Of a DNA stretch of 64,000 nt, positions 46,870 to 60,335 are shown piece after piece (within the stretch, counting starts at the first letter, position 1; every line of letters begins with the position of its first letter). Source of the DNA: Episyrphus balteatus (Eukaryota > Arthropoda > Insecta > Diptera > Syrphidae). The stretch spans positions 868,001 to 932,000 of the forward strand of contig NC_079135.1 in NCBI RefSeq assembly GCF_945859705.1, written 5' to 3'. The notes beneath the pieces were generated by a model. The model searched no databases. It had not been told where the DNA came from and worked only from the letters and a program-made list of their open reading frames with translations. A program made the position numbers and the translations under genes.

Positions 46870-49412
46870 GTAGGAGATTTGTTTTTATTTCTTGGAACCA
46901 TATGAAAATCACTTAAAAGACTTCTTCCGTAGTAATTTTTGGTCATCAAAAAATATTTCCAAAACCACTCTGAAAAGTCACCAAAAAAATGAAATGATAT
47001 GCCTAAAGAAAATTATCTCTACAATTTTTCTTGGAGAAAATAAAATGCCAAGAATGTCTAGATAGAGTCTACCAAGTCATAACTAAAAAAAAAAACGAAA
47101 CTATTTTAAAACTAAACCTTGGTATTCAAACTTTAGATCCTGTTTTATATTTCATAATGTAATTTTTTTTCAATATACATACTTCTCCTTAACAGAGTTA
47201 CGACATAAAACAAATTATCTAATATCTTCGTTATCTTCCTCTTTAATCTGCCAAGAGAATCGTTAAAAGCTCATATTTACAGTCCTGGGCAATTTTATTG
47301 AAGTTTTTGAAAAATAAAAAATTGAATTTGAGATAACAACCAAACAACAAACAACTGAAAGCCTAAGCAACTAAACAAATGATGGAAATATGAAAAATAA
47401 TAAAAAAAATATCTGTACACCACGGTTTCGTCTATATCTGACGTTACATGATGAAATTTACCTCTTACGATTTTGATATAAGAATTTTTATTTTTGAAAA
47501 TCTAGTTTATCGAAAACGGGTTAGTGTCCAAACTCTTGAAGTGTGTCTTTAATTAAATTGCAATATAAAAACAAAAATTTTACTACCTTAAATATTATTT
47601 CCTTCAACAGCAGTGTATTTCAATTTATTAATATAATGGGGCAAGTTAAAATTATCCTCTCGTGATCCTTGGGTACTCAAAAGATGACAATTAAAAGTAA
47701 GAGACTCCGTTCTGTTTTGTTTTTCTCTTCTGTGTTTGTCTTTGTTTTATATTCTTATTATTTTACTTCAATTGCAAAAGAGACTCGCGTGTTTGAACTT
47801 CCCTCAGGGCATGAAATAATATTATCTGTCTTCTGTTTTTCGGTATGCCCTTTGAGATTTGATTTAAAATTTAAAGTCTAAAATAAATAATAAAGAAAAT
47901 GTAATCAAATTTGTTCTCCAAATCTAAAACAGTATAAAGAAGAGAAAGACTTGAAAAAAAATACACCCTCCATTTACATACTCATCAACCATTATAAGAT
48001 AACGTGGCTGTAATCAGGAATAAAAAAAAAATAAAAAATTTTAAAAAGTCGGAAGCAAAAAAAAAAATAATAGGTACAAAGATAAAAATCAAATATTAGC
48101 CCAAGGCACAACAAATTGAACCATTGTTTTCTTTTATTGAAAGCTGAAGCTGAACAATTGCAATTTATGATGGAAATCAGAATGAAATTCGATAAATTTC
48201 AATGATTTGTGAATTTTTTCTTCTTTGATTAAGTAATTTCGCCCCCAAACACACACAGTTTCCGAGAGAGAAGAAAAGAAAATATTTGTTTTCATTTTAT
48301 GTTGTGCATCGTAAACCAGAATTTCCATCGTCCTTTTAGCGAAAAGGTATTTACTTTAATATTTGTGTAATGAAGAAGTTCATTTTAGTAGTTTGCTCAA
48401 ATTGTATGAAAAAAAAAACTTAATAGATTGAATTTATTATTTAAAAAATTATATTAAACTTTTATTTATTTATAATATTTAATTTTTTGTATGCAATTAC
48501 TTTTAGTTCTGAGTTAAAAAATAAACTACATCAATATTTCTTAAAATGAAATAAACCAGTCAATGAATAAATTTATTCTTGAAATACCTTTTATGGTTCT
48601 ATTTAATGCAATGAATCAAATCAAATACTCTTGAATTCCCAAACACACAATTTAATGTTACCACAGGGACTCACAAATCTTAAGATCTCATTTAGTTTGC
48701 ATCTTGACAGCAAAATACTTGAGGTTAAACTAGCAACAATTAACGAAGAAGCATATTTCAATGGCTCATATACCAACACTTTAACGATAACGATAGAATT
48801 GTTGCATTTATAAATTTATTATAGAATACATAGAGATAGAATCATCGTCATCATTTGAATCCACAGGATCAGTGTGAAATATACATGTATTATCTACAGA
48901 GTTATAATATTGAAAATGGGGGGCATTCAAAAGGATGCAAACATAAAACCGGTAATGAAAGAGAATATTCTGACCAGGAAACCACACATTGTTTGAGCAA
49001 TTCCCAAATGAAATATAAATCTCAGGGTTTTTGTGGATAGAGGATGGAAAAGCACCAAAATAGGTACAAAGTTGTTGGGGTTTGTATTTTAAAGTTGATT
49101 CGGAAAGTTTACTTACTCATTTTTGCTGAAATATTATAATTTCATTTAAAATAGTAAAATTAATATAAGGCTTAAGGGTTGCTGAATAAAACATTTAGGG
49201 AACTTCAAGTGTTGGAAAAAAGTTCCTTTTTTTATGATTTTTTTTTTTTTGATAGCAAAATGGTACACAGAAAGAAAATAACGCAGGCATAATATAATTG
49301 CTAGTATATTTAACTATTTTTCTAGTATATTTAACTGATTTCTGGTTAATTTAACTATATTGTGATTAAAAATGCCTTAGGTTATCCCTGGCGTTAATTT
49401 TTTCTTGATGAG
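46870..49412. other. AT-rich non-coding stretch with one candidate exon
   Basis: The only frame that looks protein-like is 47669-47881, whose second methionine starts a peptide with a basic tip and a hydrophobic stretch (see findings). No splice boundaries could be fixed and no homologue was recognised. Nothing else was found apart from microsatellite-like A runs. Confidence 0.45.
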
Positions 49413-50268
49413 TGGTGTCAAATGAAAGATAAGTTGATAGAGAAAATGAAAAAAATAGGGTTACCGCTTTTAAAATGGTAACTTCTATGTGGCAACCCTA
49501 TTTTAAAAGAAATAATGGTATATTACATATCTTTGTAGTATGATCAAATAAGAACATTTTTTAAATGCCAAACGAAAACTTAGATGGTGAAAAAATTAAC
49601 AAAATAATATAAGAAATGTTGGCCTTCAAATATGGCAACCCTATTAACGTTAAAAAAAAAAAAAAAAACAAAACAAATCAAAAAATATTTTTTGAACAAC
49701 AGATTACAATTTTGTATCCACTGAAAGGCTCAACTCTATACCAATCTTTAGCTGACAAAAAGACGCGCAACCTTACGCAAATGTTAAGAAACACAGAAAA
49801 ACTATTACAAAAAGTATGGAATTTGAAAGAGTTGAAGGTAAGAAGATAACATATGATATCAAACATTTTGGCTGTAAAGTATTTCTTAGGATTTCCGTAA
49901 GGTTCCCGAGTACTTGATCGTCTTTTTGTCACCTAAAGATTGGTATAGAGTTGAGCCTTTCAGTGGATACAAAATTGTAATCTGTTGTTCAAAAAATATT
50001 TTTTGATTTTGTTTTTTTTTTTTTTTTTTAACGTTAATAGGGTTGCCATATTTGAAGGCCAACATTTCTGATATTATTTTGTTAATTTTTTCACCATCTA
50101 AGTTTTCGTTTGGCATTTAAAAAATGTTCTTATTTGATCATACTACAAAGATATGTAATATACCATTATTTCTTTTAAAATAGGGTTGCCACATAGAAGT
50201 TACCATTTTAAAAGCGGTAACCCTATTTTTTTCATTTTCTCTATCAACTTATCTTTCATTTGACACCA
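49413..50268. mobile_element. Foldback element with ~350-bp near-identical arms
   Basis: TGGTGTCAAATGAAAGATAA at 49413 is the inverse of the sequence ending at 50268, and the two sides remain nearly identical inward to about 49764 and 49918 (CTTTAGCTGACAAAAAGACG against the mirrored copy), leaving a loop of about 150 bp. Both arms contain paired GGGTTACC/GGCAACCCTATT motifs. Each arm also contains the same short frame beginning MPNENLDGEKINKII; it carries a stop in the left arm and none at that place in the right arm, so it is unlikely to be functional. The close identity of arms suggests recent formation or ongoing gene conversion. Confidence 0.87.
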
Positions 50269-51386
50269 ATTTTATCCCTTATCCGTATGATCTCAGTAAT
50301 TCGGCGGTCGTTTCTCCGTCTATTACCTATTTTTACTATGTTCTACATTTATGGCTATAACTTTTTCCCCACAGCGAATTGAGTCTTAGCGCTATATAAA
50401 CAATTGATCTACGCAAAAATACCTTCCCAATGACATATGACTCATCGTTATTGGTCTCAGGGCCAAAATTACCATTCTCCTTTTGGTATGTTTTTGTCGT
50501 CTTTTTGTGCTTAACCTTCTAGCGCGAACAGTTTCCGAGACTACGAGGGCTAAGGCTATGCATTTAACCAATTTGTATATATTTGAGTTTAGATGTTCCC
50601 TTATGACTTCTTAACTACTTATCGAAACTAAATAAAAGAGGTATCGTTACAAGAGTATTAATTTTCCGTAGTTATATACAAGATTTCTTCAAGATATAAA
50701 AAACTAGACATAAAAAACTTCTCTTAAAATTATTTTGAGGTTATAATATTTGAAGTATTCGCAAAGCCACTAAAATATTTGTTTACAAGAAAATTCGAAA
50801 TCAATATTTTTAAAGAAAATATATATTTTACAGCATTTTTGGTTCATTATTTGAATCTAGTTTTAAAATTTGAACAAACAAGGTACTTAAAAATGTGTTC
50901 GTTATCATTCATTTAATTTAATTATGTTCACATGAAAAATCAGATAGGTATATGATATTTTTGTCACCACTGTGCCGTCACAGAACTATCCCCTTTTTAA
51001 ATTTTAAAGCAACAATATTATGTCCAGTTGCTGATGTAAAAGCTTTTCATTGTTTCATCTTTCAACCAGTGATATCTCTTTTTCTCTTTTTCAATGATGA
51101 ATAATTTTGTTGGAAAGGTAAGTTAAAACTTCGTTTTCTTTTGATTTATAAAACGATATTTGAATAGGATTAAAATTTAAGGTTCTCATTTGGGGTTGTT
51201 TTAATAGAAATTAGTTAACGAAGCTTAATAACCCAATTTGTGTTCGAAATTAGTTTGATTGCTAATGGATACAAATACCAAAATTAAGAGGATTATGTTT
51301 TCAAAACATTTTTTTGTTTAAAGTATGCCAAATAATCATTAATAAAGGATAATTGTATTTTAAATTCTTTCCCTTTTTATATATTG
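50269..51386. other. AT-rich non-coding stretch
   Basis: No gene or mobile-element boundary was recognised. 50280-50560 has slightly more complex sequence than its surroundings, without a recognisable frame. Confidence 0.5.
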
Positions 51387-51539
51387 GTCGTGTTTTTTCT
51401 ACAACTCAGTAGCTACTCATTTTTTTATATTATTCGAAAAAGAATAAAAACAAATACTTAGGTACTTGTGTAATTTTTATTATTGTTTTGCGAATAAAAT
51501 CAAAAATGAGTAGCTACTGAGTAATAGAAAAAACACGCC
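51387..51539. mobile_element. 153-bp MITE with GTGTTTTTTCTA arms
   Basis: CGTGTTTTTTCTACAACTCA, continuing through GTAGCTACTCATTTTT, is mirrored by AAAAATGAGTAGCTACTGAG continuing to TAGAAAAAACACGCC at 51539. The arms are about 38 bases with three mismatches, separated by about 80 bp. It has no coding capacity. Flanks (ATTGG on the left, TATTG on the right) give no certain duplication. Confidence 0.82.
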
Positions 51540-54073
51540 TATTGTTACTTTTTATCAAAAAAAATTATTAGGCTTTTTCCAAATTTCTAAATTATATGAT
51601 TTTAACTAGGATATGGAATTATTAAACAAAGTCAAAGGATACAAATATTCCAATTTTTAAACGAATTTCTTACAGGCTTTTGGGCTTGTTTTGTAAAATA
51701 CCATTTTTTTCACTTTTTTTACATAATTTGACCGAAAATGCGCAAAGACTTAAAATCAAGAAATATGAACCTTCAAACGTTTGTTTTAACTCATTTTCCA
51801 TTTTCCCCTGAAAAACAATACAAAAACATGCAAAGATTCAATCTCCTAAAGCACTTATAAATTCATTCCAAAACTAAACAATTCAAAACTCCATTACGTT
51901 ATTAAAAAAAAAATAAAAACAAACAAAATTTCATTGAATTAAAAGTCAAATCTTCTACAAGAAATTCTTCCAATCGAACAAATGCCCTCTCTACACAAAA
52001 GATAAGGAATCAAAGAACTTAATCATCGATTGATGAAACGCTCTCCAACTGAAATAAATAGATTTTCCAATAAAATACTAAATTCTCAAAGAACAAAAAT
52101 CGTTCAACAAATCATTTCCTCATCGACTCCAACTCCATTCGAGTTGACAATTGTCGTCGTTGCTTAGTTCCTCACAGAGAGAAAGAGAGACCCATGTTGT
52201 TTGCAATTAACAAGTGCCTTGGGGTTATTAAATTTTCCTTTGAACTATGTGCATGTTCAAAGTTTTATCCCTTTTATATTGTGTATTGGGGTTTTCAGGA
52301 AACTATACCATTTACAGGAAGATGGACGCCATTGCTTTCAAAACTATGTTTGGTATCTGCAGTTTATTGTCATTCTTTACTGAATTCTTCTTCTTATTAT
52401 TGTTCTCTGTGAAGAACCACAGCAGCTCCCAATGTCCCATTTCGTTGGTAGAATTTGTGGACTAGAGACACAACTTCAGATGAAATTTATTACATATACA
52501 AACATACAATACACACATATAATGAAGGTATTAAGAAAGTTTACGAATTTTGAAATCAAAAATACAGAGAAACAGAGGAACACACAATTTCAAATACCAG
52601 GTATCTAACTGCGTTAAATGATAAAGAAAATTCCAATGAGCTTGTATTTGTATGAAAATAGTTTGTTGATATTTGTGTAATACATCATTAACTGCTAATA
52701 ATCACTAAAAATGAATAACCCACCAAATCCTTGACTAAAAGTTAAAAAAAAAAAAACTAATTATTCAGCCACTGTGGCGTATACGTAACAAAATTGAGTG
52801 TTTTAATAAAGTCTTCTTTCGCACTTTTGAAGAAATTTTATGTTCCACTTGAAAACTTTAATCAAGTTCTAATATTCAAATTTCCATTATTCTCTTTCAA
52901 GGATATGAAAAGGACGACGACAAAGCCAGCAAAGGAAAAGACACACAATCCACCTCAACTATACGAGAGAATAATATGCAACTTCTCACCGGAAAGTAAA
53001 ATGACTTAATCTTGGTATGAAAGCTCTAAAAGTTTTGTAATAATGTTTTCTTTTTTTTGACATCTTTTTTTGCAAATTACTTCAACGACATTCTTTGAAA
53101 AATCGCTGAAACGAAAAACTCCCAGCTTCCGTTGTAAAAATAATAATCTCTAGACTATACGCGGGACAAAAAAGGTATAATGGAAAAGTTTTCTCGATTT
53201 TTTTTTTTTTTTACTTTACTTTTTTGTAATCAAAACGATTCGATTTTTGTTTTTTTTTTTTTTTGCTTCACAGTCTATGCACAATTATATATCTTTCAAA
53301 TGCATTCACATAGACACTGACCCACACACACACACACAGACAACACAAAATACGTGAGAAGAATTTTCTATGTTATCATTGCAACATGTAATACCTCATG
53401 GAGAGATGCAACTACGTGTATAGGAAATTTGTATTTATGTAGCACTTTACAAAAATAATCGAAGAAATCGGTGAATCGTTTCGATTTGGCTTCGAATTGC
53501 AATTCAAAAAGTTTTTTTATAGAAGAAGAGTATGTGTGTGTGTGGGATGATTTGGTAAAGCTAAAGTTTATATTTTCTTCATTTTGAAAGTTAGTTTAAC
53601 ACCCGAAAAGATACTTTGCATGAAGATTTTGAAAGATAAAACTTGAAAAAGAGTATTAAAATGAAATGAAAAGAATTTACATTTTGTTATCTTTTTGACC
53701 ATGTGTGAACTAATACAAGATTTTGAAAACAGATTTGTTAAGTCTGATTTTAGAAAAGTTTGTTTTTTATTTTGTGTTGGAAGAAATTGAATTTTAGCCC
53801 AGTAAAATAAGGTTTAAAAAAAAGAATTCTATTAGATTTTTAGTTTATCTCAATATTTTCGTTTTGGCATTATCTAAATAAAAAATTAAAATAAAATTTT
53901 CTATAAAGAAAATAATTCAAAATTACAGTCTGAGACATTCGAATCATTTGTCTCTACAAATAATTATATTGGTATAATTTTTTTTGTATTTTTAAGAGAA
54001 ATGTTTCATCGGCCTTTTTTGAAAATTCTGATAAGAAAATAAAAACATTTTTTTTCTTTCTCGATTAGTAGTA
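51540..54073. other. AT-rich non-coding stretch
   Basis: No gene recognised. 52110-52450 has overlapping open frames in all three plus-strand phases, which reflects low stop density rather than three genes. Poly-T runs lie near 53200 and 53255, and a CA dinucleotide run near 53322-53337. Confidence 0.5.
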
Positions 54074-55966
54074 CAGGAAAGTTAGTAAAAAAACAGGCAT
54101 ATTGTGGAACGAAATATAGGACGGCTGAATTTTTCAAATCTGAAAGAAGGGTATTAGAAAAGCTTAAGTCCTGGTTTTCGGGACGCCACCCCCCTGGCGA
54201 AATCCACCATTTTGGAAAACGCGAATCGCTCTATATCTCCAAAACTATTTGTTCTAGAGAAATGGTTATCAGACAAAAGTTCTTGGAAATTTAATAATCC
54301 TTTTCTTTGTTATACATTATTTTTCTGAGCGGGAAATAGTTTTGAGGTTATGTTGTTTTAATTTATTTTTTTTTCGGTTTTTTTAAGTTTTTATCATTCC
54401 CGCTAATAGTAACATAATTTTTTAAACAGTTAAAGTTATAGACCATCAAATTACCAATAATTTGGTATATTTTTGAAAGTCATGCGATGTATGAGTCGAA
54501 AGTTATTGATCTGAAAACTATAGACTAAGTACAAGAAAGTTAGTAAATAAAACAGGCATTTTGTGAAACGAAATATAGGAAGGCTGATTTTTTCAAATCT
54601 GAAATAAATGTATTAGAAAAGCTTAAGTCCTGGTTCTCGGGACGCCAACCCCATGGCGAAATCCGCCATTTTGAAAAACGCGAATTGGTCTACATCTAAT
54701 AAACTATTGGCTTGACCGAATAAGTTACGTAACTAAAGTTGTAGGTAATATAAATATCTTTTCTTGTGCATTCACTGTTTTTCAGCGAGGACAACACTTT
54801 TGAGGTTGTGTTGTTTTATTTTTTATTTTTCGTTTTTTTCTCAGTCTCTATGATAAAAACATAATTTTTTAGCATGATTAAAGTTGTAGAACATCAAATT
54901 TCCATCAATTTGGTATACTTTTGAAGATTATATGACTTTTCAAACCAAAGATACGGATTTTTGAGAGCAATCCCTTTAAATATTTTGAATTAATATACTA
55001 ATATGTTTTTGCATAAGATATGAAAAAAAGACTAAATCGTGTACGTAATGTAAAAACAAGAAACATATGATATGAGAGGGAGTTGTTAAGGTGGGTAATG
55101 GTATAATTTAGAATATTGTGGTACACATATTTTGTTTTAAGTCAAACATCCAAATTTTATGATTCTAAAACATTATGTTTCTAACATAGAGACTGAGAAA
55201 AATAAAAAAAAAAAAAAACGAAAAATAAAAAATAAAACAGCATAACCTCAAAAGTGTTGTCCTCGCTGAAAAACAGTGAATGTACAAGAAAAGATATTTA
55301 TATTACCTTAAAATTTGGTAACTTATTCGGTCAAGTCAATAGTGTAGCAGATACCTATAGACCAATTCACGTTTTTCAAAATGGCGGATTTCGCTAAGAG
55401 GTTGGCGTCCATAGAACCAGGACTTAAGCTTTTCTAATACCCTTATTTCAGATTTGAAAAAATCAGCCTCCCTATATTTCGTTTCACAAAATGCCTGTTT
55501 TATTTACTAACTTTCCTGTACTTAGATTATAGTTTTCAGATCAATAACTTTCGACTCATACATCGCATGACTTTCAAAATTACACCAAATTATTGGTAAT
55601 TTGATGGTCTATAACTTTAACTGTTTAAAAAATTATGTTACTATTAGTGGGAATGATAAAAACTTAAAAAAACCGAAAAAAAAATAAATTAAAACAACAT
55701 AACCTCAAAACTATTGCCCGCTTAGAAAAATAATGTATAACAAAGAAAAGGATTATTAAATTTCCAAGAACTTTTGTCTGATAACCATTTCTCTAGAACA
55801 AATAGTTTTGGAGATATAGAGCGATTCGCGTTTTCCAAAATGGCGGATTTCGCCAGGGGGGTGGCGTCCCGAAAACCAGGACTTAAGCTTTTCTAATAAC
55901 CCTCTTTCAGATTTGAAAAATTCAGCCGTCCTATATTTCGTTCCACGAAAAAGTCTATCTTTCCTG
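54074..55966. mobile_element. Nested palindromic foldback with two paired units per arm
   Basis: The outer ends CAGGAAAGTTAG (54074) and CTTTCCTG (55966) are inverse and both flanked by TA. Unit A1 (54074-54529) is mirrored by A1' (55521-55966), and unit A2 (54530 to about 54870) by A2' (about 55165-55520). A1 and A2 are themselves related: each begins with an (A)CARGAAAGTTAGTAAA-type end, then AACAGGCAT, ACGAAATATAGGA, AAGCTTAAGTCCTGG, GGACGCCA and CGAAATCC. The loop is about 295 bp. Thus each arm is a tandem pair and the whole is a palindrome of about 1.9 kb. No transposase frame is present. TA flanks suggest a Tc1/mariner-type mobiliser. Confidence 0.85.
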
Positions 55967-58900
55967 TACTATAGGTGTATTGCAAAGCACACAAAAACTG
56001 ATATATACAAAAAGAAACACAATAAAATAATATAAAAAAAAATTGACAATGCAGTAAAATAAAAACAAAAACTATTTAAAAATGTTGAATTTATAAAACA
56101 AATAGTATCTAGTTACAAATAGCTTTAAGACATTTGCCACTTTATGAAAAAGTTTATGTACATATTTTAATTCGAAGTTTTGTATTTATTTTTAAATTCT
56201 CGTATAAAATTATCGATTGAATTAAACAAAACAAATAAAGTACAAAAAATTAAAAATCAGATGTTTTATTTCAGCACTTCCATTGAATTTTATTCTTCAA
56301 AGCAAAATCGGATTTTATATCCACACAGTTAAATTTTACCTTGTGGCCAAAAACAACATGAATTTGAATATTCCATAATTTATGATACAAATCAACTTGA
56401 ACGATTTTGCAAATTATCTCTCAGGCTGTTATTTCAATTTTGTAACATTTAAACAAAGCATGTTAACGTTTTCAATTTACATTTATTTCCTTCCGGTATT
56501 GCATCAATTTAGAAGAAATTCCATTTTGTGTATTTTGTTCCATGGAAATATGTAGGACGTAGGTACATAAATTCTTAAAATAATTTTAAACAAACAGAAT
56601 ATAAAAAATATGATTTAAAATTTAAAGAATATTCACAAAGAATGATATTTACCATTAAGAATTAAAATAAAATATTTATAAAAATTAAAACTACTTAATT
56701 CAACTTAAAAGAACCACAAAATTAATCCTTTATTTTAAAGAAATTATAAACTTTTCAGCTTAAATCCCATTAAGGATAAAAATTATAACCCATAACTACT
56801 TCTTAACTATACTCACACAACAAACGCCTCAACTTTCTACAAAAAAAAAATAAATATAAAAATGTATCTAGGTACACTTCACATAATGCACAATGAATAA
56901 TTTATTTATAAACCCATATACACAGTTTAAATGAACTCACATTCTTTAGAATGTAATCCTCAGTAGCGCACTTGTCAAGGATAAACCAGTGGCTGTGGAT
57001 ATGCTGACTAAATAAATTAAGTTAAGAGAAAGCTTCCCAACACCCAGTATATACTAGCTGTTCATCAACAACAAATTTGCATTAATTTGAATAAAAAAGT
57101 TATAGCCAGAAGAAAACTAAAAAAAAAAGAAAAAACAATTCGCAAAAGTTTAATCCTCAAAAAATTGGCAACAATTTATTACACACAGCTAACCACTCCC
57201 CGAAACATATATCCAACCGAAAAGTGGCATCTCTTTTAATGAGTTTTTAATTGATTTTTGAAAGTTTGATTAGATGGTGTGAACGGGAACAACCCAAAAA
57301 ATAATAAACAAAAGTCGTATCATTATTATGTCGGTTTGACATTAATGCTTTCCTTTAAGTATCCTTTTTTTCACAAAAACAATCTTGATCTAAAATTAAT
57401 ATTTAATACCAAAAACAAAAAAATAGAAAGGATTTTTGTATTTATTTTCTTCAGTTCATCGGTTCACTGACAAAATCATTATTTATAATACACAAACATC
57501 TAGCTACTACTTTGTATTGCTGTTAAGGAACATTTACGCCTTAAGGAGATTACGAAGTCATATTAATAATTTAACACGGGATCACGAAGCGTATAGGCTT
57601 ATGTGCAATCAATTTATATTAAAACTGACATAGATTTGTAGAGATGGTTAAAAGGATACAACCAGCCAACCGTAAATGGCTTAATATTATAACTGCCTAG
57701 CTTCGTCTTACAGTTCAAGAAGCCATTTATTGGATTTATATATCTTGAGTGCTAAGTATCTGAGTGCGGAGCAACAAAAAAAAAAAACTCAAGCATTACC
57801 AAGGATGTGTCATATTTGTGTGGATTTTTTGACGACAAAAAAAACTACTTTAAAATAAAAAATAAAATTTTATACTCAAGGAACCTGAAATTAAATTTAA
57901 AATAAATCGAAGAAGTTTAAAAGTTGTTTTTTTTTTCATGTTTGTCATTGAAGCAAATGACATATTAAACAACACATAGATTTCATATTATATGAAAAAT
58001 TGAGAATAGAAAAAATACTCACTGATTTTTTTTTTATTTCAAATGAAAGATGGCAGCGGCAAACAACAAAATTATTAAAACGAATTTCATGTTATTGGAA
58101 ATTGGATTCCTTTTGCACTGGCTAATGGAATTTTCTGTTAAAAACGTCTGGGACTCATGGTAAAGTTTTTAGAAAAGAATTCTTTTTATCTGTTCGTGGT
58201 GAGAAAATGTGGTTTAACCGCATGGGATTTACCAAAAAAAAAAAAAATAAAAAAAAAATGTTAAAACAGACAAATGCTTTTTAAGTTTAAAAACTTATGA
58301 ACATCGCTTTTAGATTGGTAATGTTATTTCTTTCTTTCTTTTATTTGTTTTTTTTCCAAAGAACATAAACCACATACATAACATATCTTTCTACCTTTTC
58401 TCTTTAAACACTTTTCGTATGAAAAAAGTTTTATGAGTTTTTTTTTTTAAACAAAACACTTTGAATTGTGTTGTATTCATATTTAGTTGTTTCCTTATAC
58501 AAAACCTCAAGGACATGAATCAATAGAATATAGTTGTTAACCGTACTATTATGTTCTTAAGCCATCCTTTATGTATCCTCTAATTACTTACAACCAAGAC
58601 AACCAACAACCGTTTGGATACTAATTAAGTTTACCAAAAAAAAACAATAACATACCTACACCTACACGGAGTTTGAATAATGTTTGTCTTACAAGAAGTC
58701 AAATAGCAATAACATCTTATTAGTGTTCGGAGATACTCCTTTGGGATTAAGCACTGAATATTCCCGGAGACAATGTCTACGCCTTGAAAATAGGTTTGTT
58801 TACTCTTCACTTACAAATTGTGTGTTGTGTTGATTAAACTTGAATCTGGATATTGGATGAGATAAAAGATGTGAACTAAGGATAGTCTAGAATTCAAAAA

Positions 58901-59280
58901 GTAACCACACCCAAAAATTACAAGAATTGATTATTTTTGATTATGAAATTAGTCTCAATTAGTTTATTTACTTCATGTGATTAAATAAAAAAAAATTACT
59001 ACAGAAAAAATAACTAATCTCAAGATTTTAATATTAAGAATATAGTTTTTTCGATACTTTTAACAATTTGTAGAAAAAAATAGAAAAACAAATGTCGGAG
59101 ATTGGATTTAATAAAATAATTTAAGAAAAAAAAATAAATTTAAGTGATTTGTAAGGCTTGGTTTTAGCCATTCGTAAATCAACCCATATAAAATAAATGA
59201 CTTTTTTTGTCCAAAAATGCGTGAATTTGATTTTAATCCCGCGGGGTTTCTGTGACCTAGTACCTAAATAGTTTTAGGGA
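55967..59280. other. AT-rich non-coding stretch
   Basis: No gene or mobile-element end recognised. The open frames at 57279-57633 show no domain and are probably chance. Confidence 0.5.
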
Positions 59281-59478
59281 GTGGTTCAAAATTTTGGCTT
59301 CAAAATTCTGTTTTTTTCAAAAAAAAATCCGTTTTCAAAAATTCTGCTTTTTTACTTGCGATATAGGTATACTATATATCAAGTTATGCATTCGTACAAA
59401 AAAAAAAAAAGTTGAGATAACATTTTTCCATGACATTACGATGGTAGACAATGCCAAAAAAGTGGGTCCCGGAAGTCC

Positions 59479-59509
<31 letters not shown>

Positions 59510-60335
59510 AGTCTGTCTGTCTGTCTGTCTGTATAAGGAGCTACAGCCTAAACGGATGGACCGATTAATGTCAAACTTGGTATGTAGCGTTATTTGGCGA
59601 CTCTCCAGAGGGGTTTTTGGAATTAATTTTTTTTTTTGACCAAAAATAACGGTACATGTCATATACCGATTTAAGTAAAAATGAAATATCTCGAAAACGG
59701 CTCCAACAATTTTGTTTAAAAAATTCAAATGTTAGTTTTAAGCTAAGGTTTATTTTCCAATGAAAAAAATTTTTTTTTGAAAATCATTATTAACGGTACC
59801 TGCCATAGAACGGTTTTTTTCAAATCCGATTATCTCCGAAACTGATTATTCGATTTCAACGAAACTTTTTGTGAAGAAGCATTTATATAATTTAAGTATA
59901 AACCAAAAATAAAATTTCCAAAAAAATAATTTTTGGATTTTTAAAAAAAATTTGAAAATTTTTTTTTGAAAAATCAAATTTTCGAAAACGGGACATTGAA
60001 TTTTTTGAAATTTTGTTTTTAGATGTTGATTAGTGATTTCTACAAAATGGCATACCAGTTTTATTTTAAAACTTTTTTTCTAAAAAAATATTTATAAAAA
60101 AATATTTTTTTTTAAAAACGGCTCTAACGATTTTGAAAATTTTTTTTCTAAAAATGCATGTTAATATATCAATCAAAACTGCATACTTGTTTTGGAGGGC
60201 AATTCAATTTTAGATTTTATTTTATTTTTTTAAAAAACGAATTTTATTTTTTTTTTCCAAATTTCTATATAAAGTCTTAAAAATTTAAGCAACTTTAAAT
60301 CTAAGAGCAAGTTCGTGCGACCCAGTCGTGCATTT
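59281..60335. mobile_element. Non-autonomous Helentron-like copy with long GTCT microsatellite
   Basis: From about 59349 the blocks seen at 32396-32887 recur in the same order: TTTTTTACTTGCGATATAGG, CATTACGATGGTAGACAATG, GTGGGTCCCGGAAGTCCG, a GTCT run, ACAGCCTAAACGG, AACTTGGTATGTAGCG, GGCGACTCTCCAGAGG, ATCTCGAAAACGGCTCC, AACGGTACCTGCCATAGAAC. After that come further AACGGCTCTAACGATTTTG and AAAATGCATGTTAAT segments down to AAGCAACTTTAAATCTAAGA near 60300, shared with 42216-42545. No helicase frame is present. Exact termini are uncertain. Confidence 0.7.
59479..59532. repeat. GTCT tetranucleotide microsatellite
   Basis: About thirteen GTCT units with a single GTCA interruption near 59507. The corresponding site in the related copy at 32523-32541 has only about four units, so the tract has changed length independently in the two copies. 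Confidence 0.95.

Noticed and set aside
52194..52465. Three overlapping plus-strand frames of 60-72 codons
   Set aside because: Three phases cannot all be coding; none shows a domain, so this is low stop density.
57436..57633. Frame containing LRRLRSHINNLTRDHEAYRLM as an exon
   Set aside because: Locally protein-like, but there are no supporting splice signals, no upstream continuation and no recognised family.
59294..59728. Serine/cysteine/leucine/valine repeat proteins on both strands
   Set aside because: They are translations of the GTCT microsatellite inside a non-coding repeat.
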